A stretch of 64,000 nt of DNA from Natronorubrum texcoconense (GTDB lineage Archaea > Halobacteriota > Halobacteria > Halobacteriales > Natrialbaceae). The stretch lies in contig NZ_FNFE01000005.1 of assembly GCF_900100335.1 (NCBI RefSeq), forward strand, positions 1 to 64,000, given 5' to 3'. A program made the position numbers and the translations under genes. The notes under the pieces were generated by a model that had not been told where the DNA came from, ran no database searches, and saw only the letters and a program-made list of their open reading frames with translations. This document shows, piece after piece, positions 52,839 through 61,897 of this stretch. Each line of letters opens with the position of its first letter. Within the stretch, counting starts at the first letter, position 1.

Positions 52839-54899
52839 TCAGACGTGCTCGTCGTCGTCGACCGATTTCGCGTGGCGCGCTCTGATTCGCGGGTTGCTGA
52901 TCCGGTCTAATGCCTGTGCGATGAGGATCAGTCCCATCGAGAGCCCGATGATGAACAGCGTCGGGGCGAGGATGTAGTGGACCTGTCCGATGGAGTAGAG
53001 CGAGTGTGCCTCCTCTGCGTTGTTGAGGACGACACCCCAGTTCTGCGTGCTGACCGGGAGGAAGCCCAGGTAGTACAGGGCGACCGAGGCGAAGATGATG
53101 TTGCGCGCGTGGTTTGCGAGGTTGATGAGGACGTAGGGCCAGATGTTCGGCAGGATATCCTTGAGGATCGTCGAAACTGTGCCGACGCCCATCGCGCGTG
53201 CCGCTTCGACGTACTCCTGGCTTCTCACTTTGAGCACTTCGGAGCGGATCGAGCGCCCGAGTCCACCCCAGGCGGCGACGGAGAGGACGAGCCCGACCAT
53301 CGCCGGATGGCGCGGTTCGATGATCGCCGCGATGACGATGATCAGGGGGAGACCGGGGATCGAGACGACGATGTCACAGAGCGTCATGAGGATCCGATCG
53401 GTGGTCCCGCCGCGGAATCCGGCGGTCGCGCCGACGCTGACGCCGAGCGTGACCGTCGCGAGTGCACCGGCGGTGATCATGATCAGTACGGGCGTCGTCC
53501 CAGTGACCATCAACGAGAGGACGTCCGTTCCGGTGTTCGTGGTTCCAAGCGGGTGAGCGAGGACGCCGTCCAGCGGCGAAATCCACGTTTCGAACGTGGC
53601 TGTCGGGCTGTGGACGAATCGGGGTCCGAAGATACCGAGTAAGAAGAACGAAATCGTGATAGTGACCCCGAGGAACCCGCGCCAGTCGCTCAGCACGATC
53701 TTCGCGGGCGCGTATATCGACCGGTCGAACTTTCGGTACAGCACCTCCTTTCGATTGACGTCGATTTCGGTTTCCTCGCCGAAGAACGCGTGTTTGGTAG
53801 TGCCGCCGTCCGCCCGCGGTTCTTTGGTTTTGTTCGTCAGTCGCTTGACGTAGCGTTTGAACTGCGTCCGGAGCGGAACGCCGGCCGAACTGCCGTACAC
53901 CTGCATGTTGTCTCCGCCGGTTTTCGCCCGCGGGTCGATGCGACTGTACGTGAGGTCGGCGACGAACATCGCGATAACGACCGTGATACAGATGACCGTA
54001 AACCCGCCGACCATGAGCGGGTAGTCGCGGTTCTCGACGCCCTCGAACATGTACCACCCCATCCCGCGATAGGTGAAGATGTCCTCGAGGATAATCGACC
54101 CGCCGATCATGAACCCGATCGTCAGTAGCAGACCCGTGTAGAGCGGGAGCAAGGCGTTTCGCATGACGTATCGGAGTGCGATTCTCGTCGGCGGCAGTCC
54201 GCGGAGACGAGCGACCCGGATGTGATCGGCACCGAGGACGCTGATCGAATTGCCACGCATACTGAGGGACGCGGCCGCGCCCGTCACGATTAACGAGAGG
54301 ATCGGTAACGTAGCGTGATGTAACGCGCCGAGAACGAACTCGGCGTTGAGTCCGATATCTGCGCCACCGGGGTATCGCGCACCGGTCGGGAACCAACCCA
54401 GCTGGTACGCGAAGACGAACGACAGGAGGAGCGCGGCGACGTAGTACGGCGTCGAGCTCTCGATGACGGCGACGGCGGTCATCACTGTGTCGAACTTCGA
54501 GCCCTCGTAGTAGGCCATGATCGCCCCGAGACAGATGCTCGTCACGAACGTGATGATCATCGCGATGGACATGTAGAAAATCGTCCACGGCACCGCCTCG
54601 GCGAGGATCTGGTTGACTGATTGGTTCTGAGACAACGAGTGTCCGAGATCACCCTGCAACATCGCAGTCATGTACTCGATGTACTGGACGTGCATCGGGT
54701 CGTCAGGATGAATGTTTATCGTCAGTTCGACCAGTCGTCGAGCGGCATCCGGATTGTTCGGATTGTCCGCCAGCATCTGCGCGTACATCGCCTCGAACGG
54801 GTTCCCGGGCATGAACCGTACGAGCGCGAACGTCAGATGGAACACGACGAGTACTGTTAACACACCCTGGCCGATTCGCTTGATTAGCCAGTTAGACAT
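52839..54899 (-). CDS. Fused DppB-DppC oligopeptide-type ABC permease
   Basis: A 686-residue protein joining two complete permeases. Residues 1-330 are DppB-like (LIKRIGQGVLTVLVVFHLTFAL at the start, docking loop RVARLRGLPPTRIALRYVMRNALLP). A polar linker at about 331-400 follows. The rest is DppC-like (docking loop EAARAMGVGTVSTILKDILPNIWP). They are normally separate genes. Met332, just after DPRAKTGGDN, could be the start of an ancestral DppC, but the frame is continuous. No binding protein or ATPase gene lies beside it. In this neighbourhood the cargo may be xylo-oligosaccharides, which related importers carry in haloarchaea and Thermotoga. Confidence 0.87.
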   Translation of the reverse strand: MSNWLIKRIGQGVLTVLVVFHLTFALVRFMPGNPFEAMYAQMLADNPNNPDAARRLVELTINIHPDDPMHVQYIEYMTAMLQGDLGHSLSQNQSVNQILAEAVPWTIFYMSIAMIITFVTSICLGAIMAYYEGSKFDTVMTAVAVIESSTPYYVAALLLSFVFAYQLGWFPTGARYPGGADIGLNAEFVLGALHHATLPILSLIVTGAAASLSMRGNSISVLGADHIRVARLRGLPPTRIALRYVMRNALLPLYTGLLLTIGFMIGGSIILEDIFTYRGMGWYMFEGVENRDYPLMVGGFTVICITVVIAMFVADLTYSRIDPRAKTGGDNMQVYGSSAGVPLRTQFKRYVKRLTNKTKEPRADGGTTKHAFFGEETEIDVNRKEVLYRKFDRSIYAPAKIVLSDWRGFLGVTITISFFLLGIFGPRFVHSPTATFETWISPLDGVLAHPLGTTNTGTDVLSLMVTGTTPVLIMITAGALATVTLGVSVGATAGFRGGTTDRILMTLCDIVVSIPGLPLIIVIAAIIEPRHPAMVGLVLSVAAWGGLGRSIRSEVLKVRSQEYVEAARAMGVGTVSTILKDILPNIWPYVLINLANHARNIIFASVALYYLGFLPVSTQNWGVVLNNAEEAHSLYSIGQVHYILAPTLFIIGLSMGLILIAQALDRISNPRIRARHAKSVDDDEHV

Positions 54900-55484
54900 T
54901 GTTTAATGATACTAAGGAACTCCTTCTCAGACCTAATAAATTTACTGTTTCAACCGGTAGCGACTGTCCGACAGACGAGTCAGCGGACCGTAAACGGAGT
55001 CGCCAGTTCACTTTTCGAGCGCGGATTTTGACGACTGGAACAGCGAGATCGACGCTGCACGTGTGGTGTACCCACTCGTGGTCTGTGAACTCATTGCTCA
55101 ATGAGTGTTCGCTGTTATAGAACCTGATTCTGTATCCCTGGATGATGCGTGACTCGTGTTCTCATCCCTTCGGAGCCGTATCCGGGAGGGTTATTACAGA
55201 AGTACGCCTGTAATTTTGGGCCGTGAATCGTTCGTCTCTCGATCTGTGCCCTTGTTCGGTTTTGATTCAATTGCTAAACAGCGTTCTGTATCACTACCTC
55301 TTAATACAGTAATAGAAAACTATCATCTCCATATAAGAACCACTCTACTGGTGCGGATAACATCTCTCGACCGTATCGCTGGCGACTGCCGAACACGTTC
55401 GAGGACTCGACATCGCTGGTCGACGACCCCCGCCGAGAATCTCCTGTCAGAACTACTAAGACGGTCGGTCACCACTGTCCGGCT
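54900..55484. other. 585-base divergent spacer with operator-like palindrome
   Basis: It separates the fused permease from GH3. It holds a TATA-like AATTTATTAGG at 54938-54948 for the permease, a TTACAG-N8-CTGTAA palindrome at 55194-55213, and ACAG-N4-CTGT at 55278-55289, which uses the same half-words with shorter spacing. The TATA-like CTACTAAG near 55452 could serve GH3. I see no gene. Confidence 0.55.
55194..55213. promoter_or_regulatory. Operator-like palindrome, site 3
   Basis: TTACAG-N8-CTGTAA with perfect arms and a GTAC centre, between the fused permease and GH3. The bases right after it (TTTTGGGCCGTG) resemble those following site 1 at 21183. Confidence 0.6.
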
Positions 55485-57806
55485 GTGACACGAGAACAGT
55501 CCACTGCCACGTACCGTGACGAGACGGCATCCGTCTCGGTACGGGTCGAGGATCTCCTCGAGCGAATGACGCTCGAAGAAAAGGCCGCACAGCTCGGTTC
55601 AGTCAACGCCGATCGGTTGCTCGACGACGGAGCGCTCGACACCGAGGCAGTCGAGGAGTGGCTCGAGCACGGAATCGGCCACTTCACCCGCCTCGGCGGG
55701 GAAGGCGGACTCTCGCCGACGGACGCCGCGAGGGTCACGAACGAACTGCAGTCGTACCTGCGCGAGGAGACGCGCCTCGGGATTCCCGCAATCCCCCACG
55801 AGGAGTGTCTCAGCGGCTACATGGGACCGGAGGCGACGACGTTCCCGCAGATGCTCGGCATGGCGAGTAGCTGGAACGCCGATCTTCTGCAGACCGTCAC
55901 CGGAACGATTCGCGGCGAACTCGAGGGAATCGGCACGGTTCACGCGTTGTCGCCAGTACTCGACGTCGCTCGCGACCTTCGGTGGGGCCGCGTCGAGGAG
56001 ACCTTCGGCGAGGATCCGTATCTGGTGTCGGAGATGGCACGCGCATACGTGAACGGATTACAGGGAGAGGGCCGTGCAGACGGCATCTCGGCGACGCTGA
56101 AACACTTCGTCGGTCACGGGTCGACCGACGGCGGGAAGAACCGTTCGTCGCTCAACGTCGGCATGCGGGAGCTCCGCGAAACGCACCTGTTCCCCTACGA
56201 GGCCGTTATCAGCGAGGCGAACGCCGAATCGGTGATGAACGCCTACCACGATATCGACGGCGTTCCGTGTGTCACCAACGAGTGGCTGCTGACCGATCTG
56301 CTGCGCGGCGAGTTCGGCTTCGACGGTACCGTGGTCTCTGACTACTACAGCGTTCGGCACTTAGAGACCGAGCACGGGACCATCAACACGAAACAGGAGG
56401 GTGCTGTCGCCTCGATCGAGGCCGGTCTCGACGTGGAACTGCCGTACACGGAGTACTTCGGCGAACACCTCGTCAACGCCGTCGAGGACGGCGACCTCGC
56501 CGAGGAAACCCTCGACGAAGCGGTCCGTCGCGTCCTCCGAGAGAAGTTCCGGAAAGGCGTCTTCGACGCGGGCGAGATCGACGAGGATGCGGCGGCAGAC
56601 GCGTTCCACACCGACGAGGCCCGCGAGATCACCCGAGAAGCGGCTCGCCAGTCCATGACGCTGCTCAAGAACGAGGGCGACCTCCTCCCCCTCGACGTCG
56701 ACTCCGTCGCGGTCGTGGGGCCGAAAGCCGACGACCCGAAGGAGCTGATGGGCGACTACGCCTACGCGGCCCACTACCCCGAGGAGGAGTACGAAGCCGA
56801 CGCGATCACGCCGCTCGAGGCGCTCGAGTGGCGCGACGACGTCGATGTCTCCTACGAGCAGGGGTGTACCATCTCCGGCCCCTCGACCGACGGCTTCGAT
56901 GCGGCGACCGAGGTTGCCGAAGACGCAGACGTTGCGCTGGCGTTCGTCGGCGCTCGCTCCGCGGTCGACTTCTCCGACGTCGACGCCGAGAAAGCGGAAA
57001 AACCGAGCGTCCCGACCAGCGGCGAAGGCTGTGACATGACCCATCTCAGGCTCCCTGGCGTCCAGGAAGATCTCGTCGCGGAACTGCTCGAGACGGGAAC
57101 GCCGGTCGTGGTCGTGCTCGTCAGCGGCAAGCCTCACGCGATCGAGTGGATGGCCGAGGACGTCCCCGCGATCCTCTACGCGTGGCTGCCTGGCGACGAG
57201 GGCGGCCCGGCCATCGTCGAAACGCTGTTCGGCGAGAACAACCCTGCCGGAAAGCTCCCCGTCTCCCTGCCCAAGTCCGTCGGGCAACTCCCGGTCTACT
57301 ACAACCGGAAGGCCAACACGGCGAACAAGGATTACGTCTACACCGACAGCGAGCCGGTGTACCCGTTCGGGCACGGCCTGAGCTACGCCGAATTCGAGTA
57401 CGGCGATATTTCGCTGTCGTCCGACAGCGCCACGCCGCTCGAGTCGGTCACCGCGAGCGTGACGGTCACGAATACGGGCGAGCGCGCCGGCGACGAAGTC
57501 GTTCAGCTGTACACGCACGCTGTGAATCCGAGCCAGGCCCGTCCGGTGCAGGAACTGCTCGGCTTCGAACGCGTTGCCCTCGAGGCTGGCGAGTCCAAGC
57601 GCGTTACCTTCGAGTTCTCTGCGACGCAACTGGCGTTCCACGATCTCGATATGAACCTCACCGTCGAGGAAGGGCCGTACGAGATCCGCGTCGGAAGCTC
57701 CGCGACCGATATCGAGGCAACCGAGGACCTCGAGATCACGGACACGAAGACGGTGCCGAAGACTGCCCGCACGTACTACACGGACTCGGCAGTCGACGCA
57801 GAGTAA
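55485..57806 (+). CDS. GH3 beta-glucosidase/beta-xylosidase
   Basis: A 773-residue GH3 enzyme starting at a GTG. The TIM-barrel domain has LKHFVGHG (K206, H207) and the nucleophile D286 in GTVVSDYYSV. The alpha/beta sandwich domain follows, and a fibronectin-III-like domain ends the protein (VVQLYTHAVNPSQARPVQELLGFERV). With no signal peptide it is probably cytoplasmic and takes xylobiose or other imported oligosaccharides. It stands beside the secreted xylanases, which suggests beta-xylosidase activity, but beta-glucosidase cannot be excluded. Confidence 0.9.
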   Translation: MTREQSTATYRDETASVSVRVEDLLERMTLEEKAAQLGSVNADRLLDDGALDTEAVEEWLEHGIGHFTRLGGEGGLSPTDAARVTNELQSYLREETRLGIPAIPHEECLSGYMGPEATTFPQMLGMASSWNADLLQTVTGTIRGELEGIGTVHALSPVLDVARDLRWGRVEETFGEDPYLVSEMARAYVNGLQGEGRADGISATLKHFVGHGSTDGGKNRSSLNVGMRELRETHLFPYEAVISEANAESVMNAYHDIDGVPCVTNEWLLTDLLRGEFGFDGTVVSDYYSVRHLETEHGTINTKQEGAVASIEAGLDVELPYTEYFGEHLVNAVEDGDLAEETLDEAVRRVLREKFRKGVFDAGEIDEDAAADAFHTDEAREITREAARQSMTLLKNEGDLLPLDVDSVAVVGPKADDPKELMGDYAYAAHYPEEEYEADAITPLEALEWRDDVDVSYEQGCTISGPSTDGFDAATEVAEDADVALAFVGARSAVDFSDVDAEKAEKPSVPTSGEGCDMTHLRLPGVQEDLVAELLETGTPVVVVLVSGKPHAIEWMAEDVPAILYAWLPGDEGGPAIVETLFGENNPAGKLPVSLPKSVGQLPVYYNRKANTANKDYVYTDSEPVYPFGHGLSYAEFEYGDISLSSDSATPLESVTASVTVTNTGERAGDEVVQLYTHAVNPSQARPVQELLGFERVALEAGESKRVTFEFSATQLAFHDLDMNLTVEEGPYEIRVGSSATDIEATEDLEITDTKTVPKTARTYYTDSAVDAE

Positions 57807-57924
57807 CGCAGACAGCCGCGGGTTCGGTTTTCGTCGATCGGCCGCCTCGAGTGTTCCGCTACTACGCTGGTCCTGGATAGCCAGTCGGCCGTCCCCGACT
57901 TTCGCTTGAATCCCAGTTGATTGA

Positions 57925-57944
57925 TAACAGAAACGCATCTGTAT
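57925..57944. promoter_or_regulatory. Operator-like palindrome, site 5
   Basis: TAACAG-N8-CTGTAT matches the TTACAG-N8-CTGTAA consensus at all but the second and the last base. Its right arm abuts the TATA box of the GH11 gene, the expected position for a regulator to affect TBP/TFB binding. Confidence 0.45.
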
Positions 57945-57953
57945 TATATATTT
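57942..57953 (+). promoter_or_regulatory. TATA box of the GH11 xylanase
   Basis: TATTATATATTT is a strong TATA element but lies about 138-149 bases before the ATG at 58091. If it is used, this gene has a leader of about 110 bases, unlike the leaderless neighbours. Confidence 0.45.
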
Positions 57954-58090
57954 AGTAACTAATATTCAGAAAACTTTATCAACAATCTTCGTTGACTACC
58001 CTAGCGTGGTGGTAACCCATACCGAACGGTTGGGAGGCCCACCCACACAGTAGCGGATCGAACGACCAAGGCGACACAACCACGAGAACA

Positions 58091-59293
58091 ATGACAAACG
58101 ACGAGACACACGACGCGAACGCATCGACTGATGAACTAATCGACCGACGCGACTACATGAAAGCGGCGGGAGCAACCGCAGCGGCCGGTCTCGGAATCGG
58201 GGCAATGTCGACTTCGGCTGCAGCCCAGGAAACGCTCACGGAGAACCAACAGACCACCTACGACGGCTCGTTCGTGTCGTTCTGGACCGACACCGACGAC
58301 ACGGTCTCGATGACGCTCGAGGACGGCGGCAGTTACAGCGTCGACTGGCAAAACACCGGCAACTTCGTCGTCGGGATGGGCTGGGATCCCGGTGCGAGCC
58401 GGACGATCGAGTACGATGCCACGCACAACCCATCGGAAAACTCCTATCTCTGCGTCTACGGGTGGACGACGGATCCGCTCGTGGAGTACTACATCATCGA
58501 AAACTACGGCACCTATCGGCCTGGCGACGAAGAACACGGTACCCACCAGAGCGACGGCGGCACGTACGACATCGCCACGTCCGAACGCATCGAAGAGCCG
58601 TCCATCATCGGCACGGCGACGTTCACCCAGTACTGGAGCATCCGCCAGAACTCACGAACCAGCGGCACCATCAACGTCGGCAATCACTTCGACGCCTGGG
58701 AGAACCACGGCCTCGAGTTGGGCGACCACGACTACCAGATTATGGCCGTCGAAGCCTGGGACTACCAGGGTCCCAACAGTGCCTCCGTCTCGTTCGGCGA
58801 AGCCAGCGGTGGTGGTGACCCTGGCGGCGACCCCGGTGACGACGACGGCAACGGCGGCTCCTCCGGAGACCTCGCCGACGGCACCTATGGCATCCAGAAC
58901 GTCAACAGCGGCAAGGGCCTCGACGTCTCCGAAGAGTCGACAGACGACGGCGCGAACATCCAGCAGTACGAGTACTGGGGCGGCACCAACCAGCAGTGGA
59001 ACGTCGAGGACACTGGTGGCGGTGCGTATCGTATCGAGAACGTCAACAGCGGCAACGTCCTCGATGTCGGCGGCGAGTCGGACGGCGCAAACGTCCAGCA
59101 GTACTCGGACCACGGTGGCGACAACCAGCGCTTCTACCTGCACGACCAGGGCAGCGGCCAGTACCACATCCAGCCGGTTCACACCGAGAAGGCACTCGAA
59201 GTCGAAAGCTCCTCGACCGATGACGGTGCCAACGTCCAGCAGTACGAGTGGCACGGCGACGATAACCAGCTCTGGACGTTCGATAACGTCTAA
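58091..59293 (+). CDS. Tat-secreted GH11 endo-1,4-beta-xylanase with ricin-type (CBM13) lectin domain
   Basis: A 400-residue extracellular xylanase. A Tat signal DRRDYMKAAG lies at residues 18-27 and cleavage is expected around 45. Residues 46-236 form the GH11 jelly roll with nucleophile E132 in PLVEYYIIENYGTYRP and acid/base E221 in YQIMAVEAW. A Gly/Asp linker at 238-258 leads to a beta-trefoil lectin of about 140 residues whose three repeats each contain QxxxxxGxxNQxW-like ends (NQQW, NQRF, NQLW). It cuts the xylan backbone outside the cell. GH11 is unusual in archaea. Confidence 0.92.
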   Translation: MTNDETHDANASTDELIDRRDYMKAAGATAAAGLGIGAMSTSAAAQETLTENQQTTYDGSFVSFWTDTDDTVSMTLEDGGSYSVDWQNTGNFVVGMGWDPGASRTIEYDATHNPSENSYLCVYGWTTDPLVEYYIIENYGTYRPGDEEHGTHQSDGGTYDIATSERIEEPSIIGTATFTQYWSIRQNSRTSGTINVGNHFDAWENHGLELGDHDYQIMAVEAWDYQGPNSASVSFGEASGGGDPGGDPGDDDGNGGSSGDLADGTYGIQNVNSGKGLDVSEESTDDGANIQQYEYWGGTNQQWNVEDTGGGAYRIENVNSGNVLDVGGESDGANVQQYSDHGGDNQRFYLHDQGSGQYHIQPVHTEKALEVESSSTDDGANVQQYEWHGDDNQLWTFDNV

Positions 59294-59440
59294 GCAGGAC
59301 TCGAGCAGAGATCGGCGCTCCCGAACGTCACCACACTCGAGCCGGATGGCGTTGCGGTCACTGTGTGACTCGTTTCAAGAGCGCCGACAGCCGTTTCTTC
59401 GTTTCTTTCCCGTATTTTACCCAGCGGAACTTGGAAACAT

Positions 59441-59448
59441 TTTTATTT
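59441..59448 (+). promoter_or_regulatory. TATA box of the GH10 xylanase
   Basis: TTTTATTT lies 21-28 bases before the GTG at 59469 and 27-34 before the ATG at 59475, so either could be the leaderless start. Confidence 0.5.
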
Positions 59449-59468
59449 ATGATTGAGAATAGTTACCG

Positions 59469-61766
59469 GTGGACATGACAAATCCAAACGATCGGGAGGA
59501 GCGAGAGCAATCGTCGTCGGACGGATCGATCCGTCGTCGTCCGTTCTTGGGAACGGTTGGCGCATTTGGCCTCGGAGCGGGATTGGCAGGCCGCGTCGGC
59601 GCGGACGAGGACGGGTGGCCGTCACCGGACGATCACTACTACGCGGAGCTAGTCGGCGACCTTTCACAACTCGACATCCCACCCGGCGAGTTCGTGTGCG
59701 CGGAGAACGAGGCTGACACCTTCGCGACTTACGAACTCGCGGGGGAACACGAGGATCTCGCCGCGCGTGAATCGCTCGATGTTAGCGACGACGATGTCAC
59801 CTTCGTCGAAGCGACCCGCATTTCGGTTGGCGAACTCGAGGACGGGTCGCTTGATCCGTGGGGTGTCACCGTCCAGGCGACGGTCGAGGACCAGGCCGTT
59901 TCGGCCGGCGATACGTTACTCGGCGTGGCGTACGTCCGCAATCCAGGGACGGGTGGCTCGACGGCAGATGTCACGTACAAATCGACCGAGGCGGACAACG
60001 AAGCAGAGAACTACGTCCTGAACGGCGGCATCGCGGCCGGCCAGGAGTGGGAGCGCTACTTCTTCCCGATCGACTTCCAGACGGCCGGCGACGCCGGCGA
60101 GTGGTGGACTGAGTTCTGGGTCGGTATCGAAGGCCAGACCGTCGATATCGGCGGTCTCGCCTTGCTCAACTTCGCACAGGACGTCGACGCCAACGAACTC
60201 CCCTCCTGGGACGACGAGATCGACCTCGAGGACGGCTGGGAAGAAGAAGCGGACGCGCGCATTCAGGAACACCGGACCGCGAATCTCACGGTTTCGGTCA
60301 CCGATGCAGATGGGGACGCGGTCGACGCCGCTGTCGACCTCGAGATGCAAGACCACGAGTTCGCGTTCGGAACGGCCGTCGACGCGAACCGACTTCAGAC
60401 GGATGACGCCGACGGCGAGCAGTACCGAGGGCTGATTCCTGAACTGTTCAACACGACCGTCCTCGAGAACCACCACAAGTGGCGCTTCTTCGAGGACAAT
60501 CAGGAACTGGCCGACGACGCAACCGACTGGATCCTCGAGCAGGACCTCGATATTCGCGGTCACGCCTGTCTGTGGTCGAGCCGAGACTCGAACTCCATCC
60601 CCGAAGACGTCGAGGATGCGATGGACGAAGGCGACGCCGACTACGTCGCAGAGCGCTCGCTCGAGCATATCGAGACGGTCATCGAACACTACGGCGACGA
60701 CATGGAACACTGGGACGTGGTCAACGAGGCAGTCCACGAAACCGAGATGACGGAGGTAATCGACGGTGAAGACGTTGACCCCGTCGAAGCGCCGATACTC
60801 GAGGAGTGGTACGAGACGGCGACGGAGGTCGCTCCCGAGAGCGTCGCACTCGACGTCAACGACTACAACGTGCTCTCCGGTCCCTACGAGGGGACTCGCG
60901 ACGACTACGAGCGCCAGATCGAGTTCCTCGCAGGGGCAGCGGGGGTCGACCTCGGCGGGATCGGCCTGCAGAGTCACTTCAGCCGCGGCGAGCAACTCAC
61001 ACCCGGTGAGATCATGGACGTGCTCGACCGCTACGCCGAGGCCGGCGATGGGGCGCCCCTTCGGATCACCGAGTTCGACATGGCCGATCCGAACTGGCTC
61101 GAGGCGGACAAAGCCGACTTCTTCCACTGGTTCCTCAAGACGATCTACAGTCACCCCGAGATGGAGGATTTCCTCATGTGGGGCTTCTGGGACGACGAAC
61201 ACTGGCAGGACGATGCACCGTTGTTCGACGAAGAGTGGAATCCAAAGCCGACCTACGATGTCTACACCGACCTCGTCTTCGAGGAGTGGTGGACCGACGA
61301 AACGGGCGAGACGAACGCCGACGGTGCGTTCAATGCGACGGCGTTCCTCGGTGAGTACGACCTGACCATTGACGCCGGCGACGGCGAATTCTCGACGTCG
61401 CTCTCGCTCGAGGAACCAACTGACGAGTCGGTCGAAATCACACTCGTCGAGATTGACGTTCGGGGCTCGGGACGCGGCAACGGCCGCGTGCCAGTACACG
61501 TTCACGGCGGAGACGCGTTCGATCCTGCCGATGTCGACTACGACACGGTTCGCTTCGGTGACCCCGACGTCGTTGCAGGCGGCGGCGGGAGCGATGTCGT
61601 TCATCTCCCCGGTGGACCAGGCGACGGGACCGGACGCGGCAACGGCCGTGGCAATTGCTCGCAGATGGTCCATTTCGACGGCGCTGACAGCGAACTCGAG
61701 GACGTTGCGATGATAACCGGCCGAACGGCCGACGGCGACATCATCGTCGGCTTCGACCGGCTGTAA
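59469..61766 (+). CDS. Tat-secreted GH10 endo-1,4-beta-xylanase
   Basis: A 765-residue secreted xylanase (763 if ATG 59475 is the start). A Tat motif RRRPFLG lies at residues 22-28. Residues ~100-240 form a CBM4/9-like binding domain, and ~270-610 the GH10 barrel, with acid/base E420 in DVVNEAVHE and nucleophile E535 in LRITEFDMAD. The tail, from about residue 660, holds VPVHVHGGDAFDPADVDYDTVRFG and TADGDIIVGFDRL, a pattern common at the C-terminus of surface proteins, interrupted by a Gly/Arg-rich stretch with a lone cysteine. It follows GH11 by 175 bases with its own promoter and complements it on substituted xylan. Confidence 0.92.
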   Translation: MDMTNPNDREEREQSSSDGSIRRRPFLGTVGAFGLGAGLAGRVGADEDGWPSPDDHYYAELVGDLSQLDIPPGEFVCAENEADTFATYELAGEHEDLAARESLDVSDDDVTFVEATRISVGELEDGSLDPWGVTVQATVEDQAVSAGDTLLGVAYVRNPGTGGSTADVTYKSTEADNEAENYVLNGGIAAGQEWERYFFPIDFQTAGDAGEWWTEFWVGIEGQTVDIGGLALLNFAQDVDANELPSWDDEIDLEDGWEEEADARIQEHRTANLTVSVTDADGDAVDAAVDLEMQDHEFAFGTAVDANRLQTDDADGEQYRGLIPELFNTTVLENHHKWRFFEDNQELADDATDWILEQDLDIRGHACLWSSRDSNSIPEDVEDAMDEGDADYVAERSLEHIETVIEHYGDDMEHWDVVNEAVHETEMTEVIDGEDVDPVEAPILEEWYETATEVAPESVALDVNDYNVLSGPYEGTRDDYERQIEFLAGAAGVDLGGIGLQSHFSRGEQLTPGEIMDVLDRYAEAGDGAPLRITEFDMADPNWLEADKADFFHWFLKTIYSHPEMEDFLMWGFWDDEHWQDDAPLFDEEWNPKPTYDVYTDLVFEEWWTDETGETNADGAFNATAFLGEYDLTIDAGDGEFSTSLSLEEPTDESVEITLVEIDVRGSGRGNGRVPVHVHGGDAFDPADVDYDTVRFGDPDVVAGGGGSDVVHLPGGPGDGTGRGNGRGNCSQMVHFDGADSELEDVAMITGRTADGDIIVGFDRL

Positions 61767-61897
61767 CGCCACTCCCGTTTTTCGATCGCTTTGGACAGCC
61801 TCGAGAGACGGCCTGTGCCTCGTCGGGTCGAACTCGGTAATGCACGAACGCACGTTCGGCGACACGTCACCGTCGAACAGTACGTCGTCGCAGGAGT

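Noticed and set aside
56361-57938. 525-codon minus-strand open frame opposite GH3
   Set aside because: Shadow of GH3; lacks acidic composition and motifs.
59916-61865. 649-codon minus-strand open frame opposite GH10
   Set aside because: GH10 catalytic motifs are on the plus strand; the antisense frame is valine-rich with no homologous pattern.
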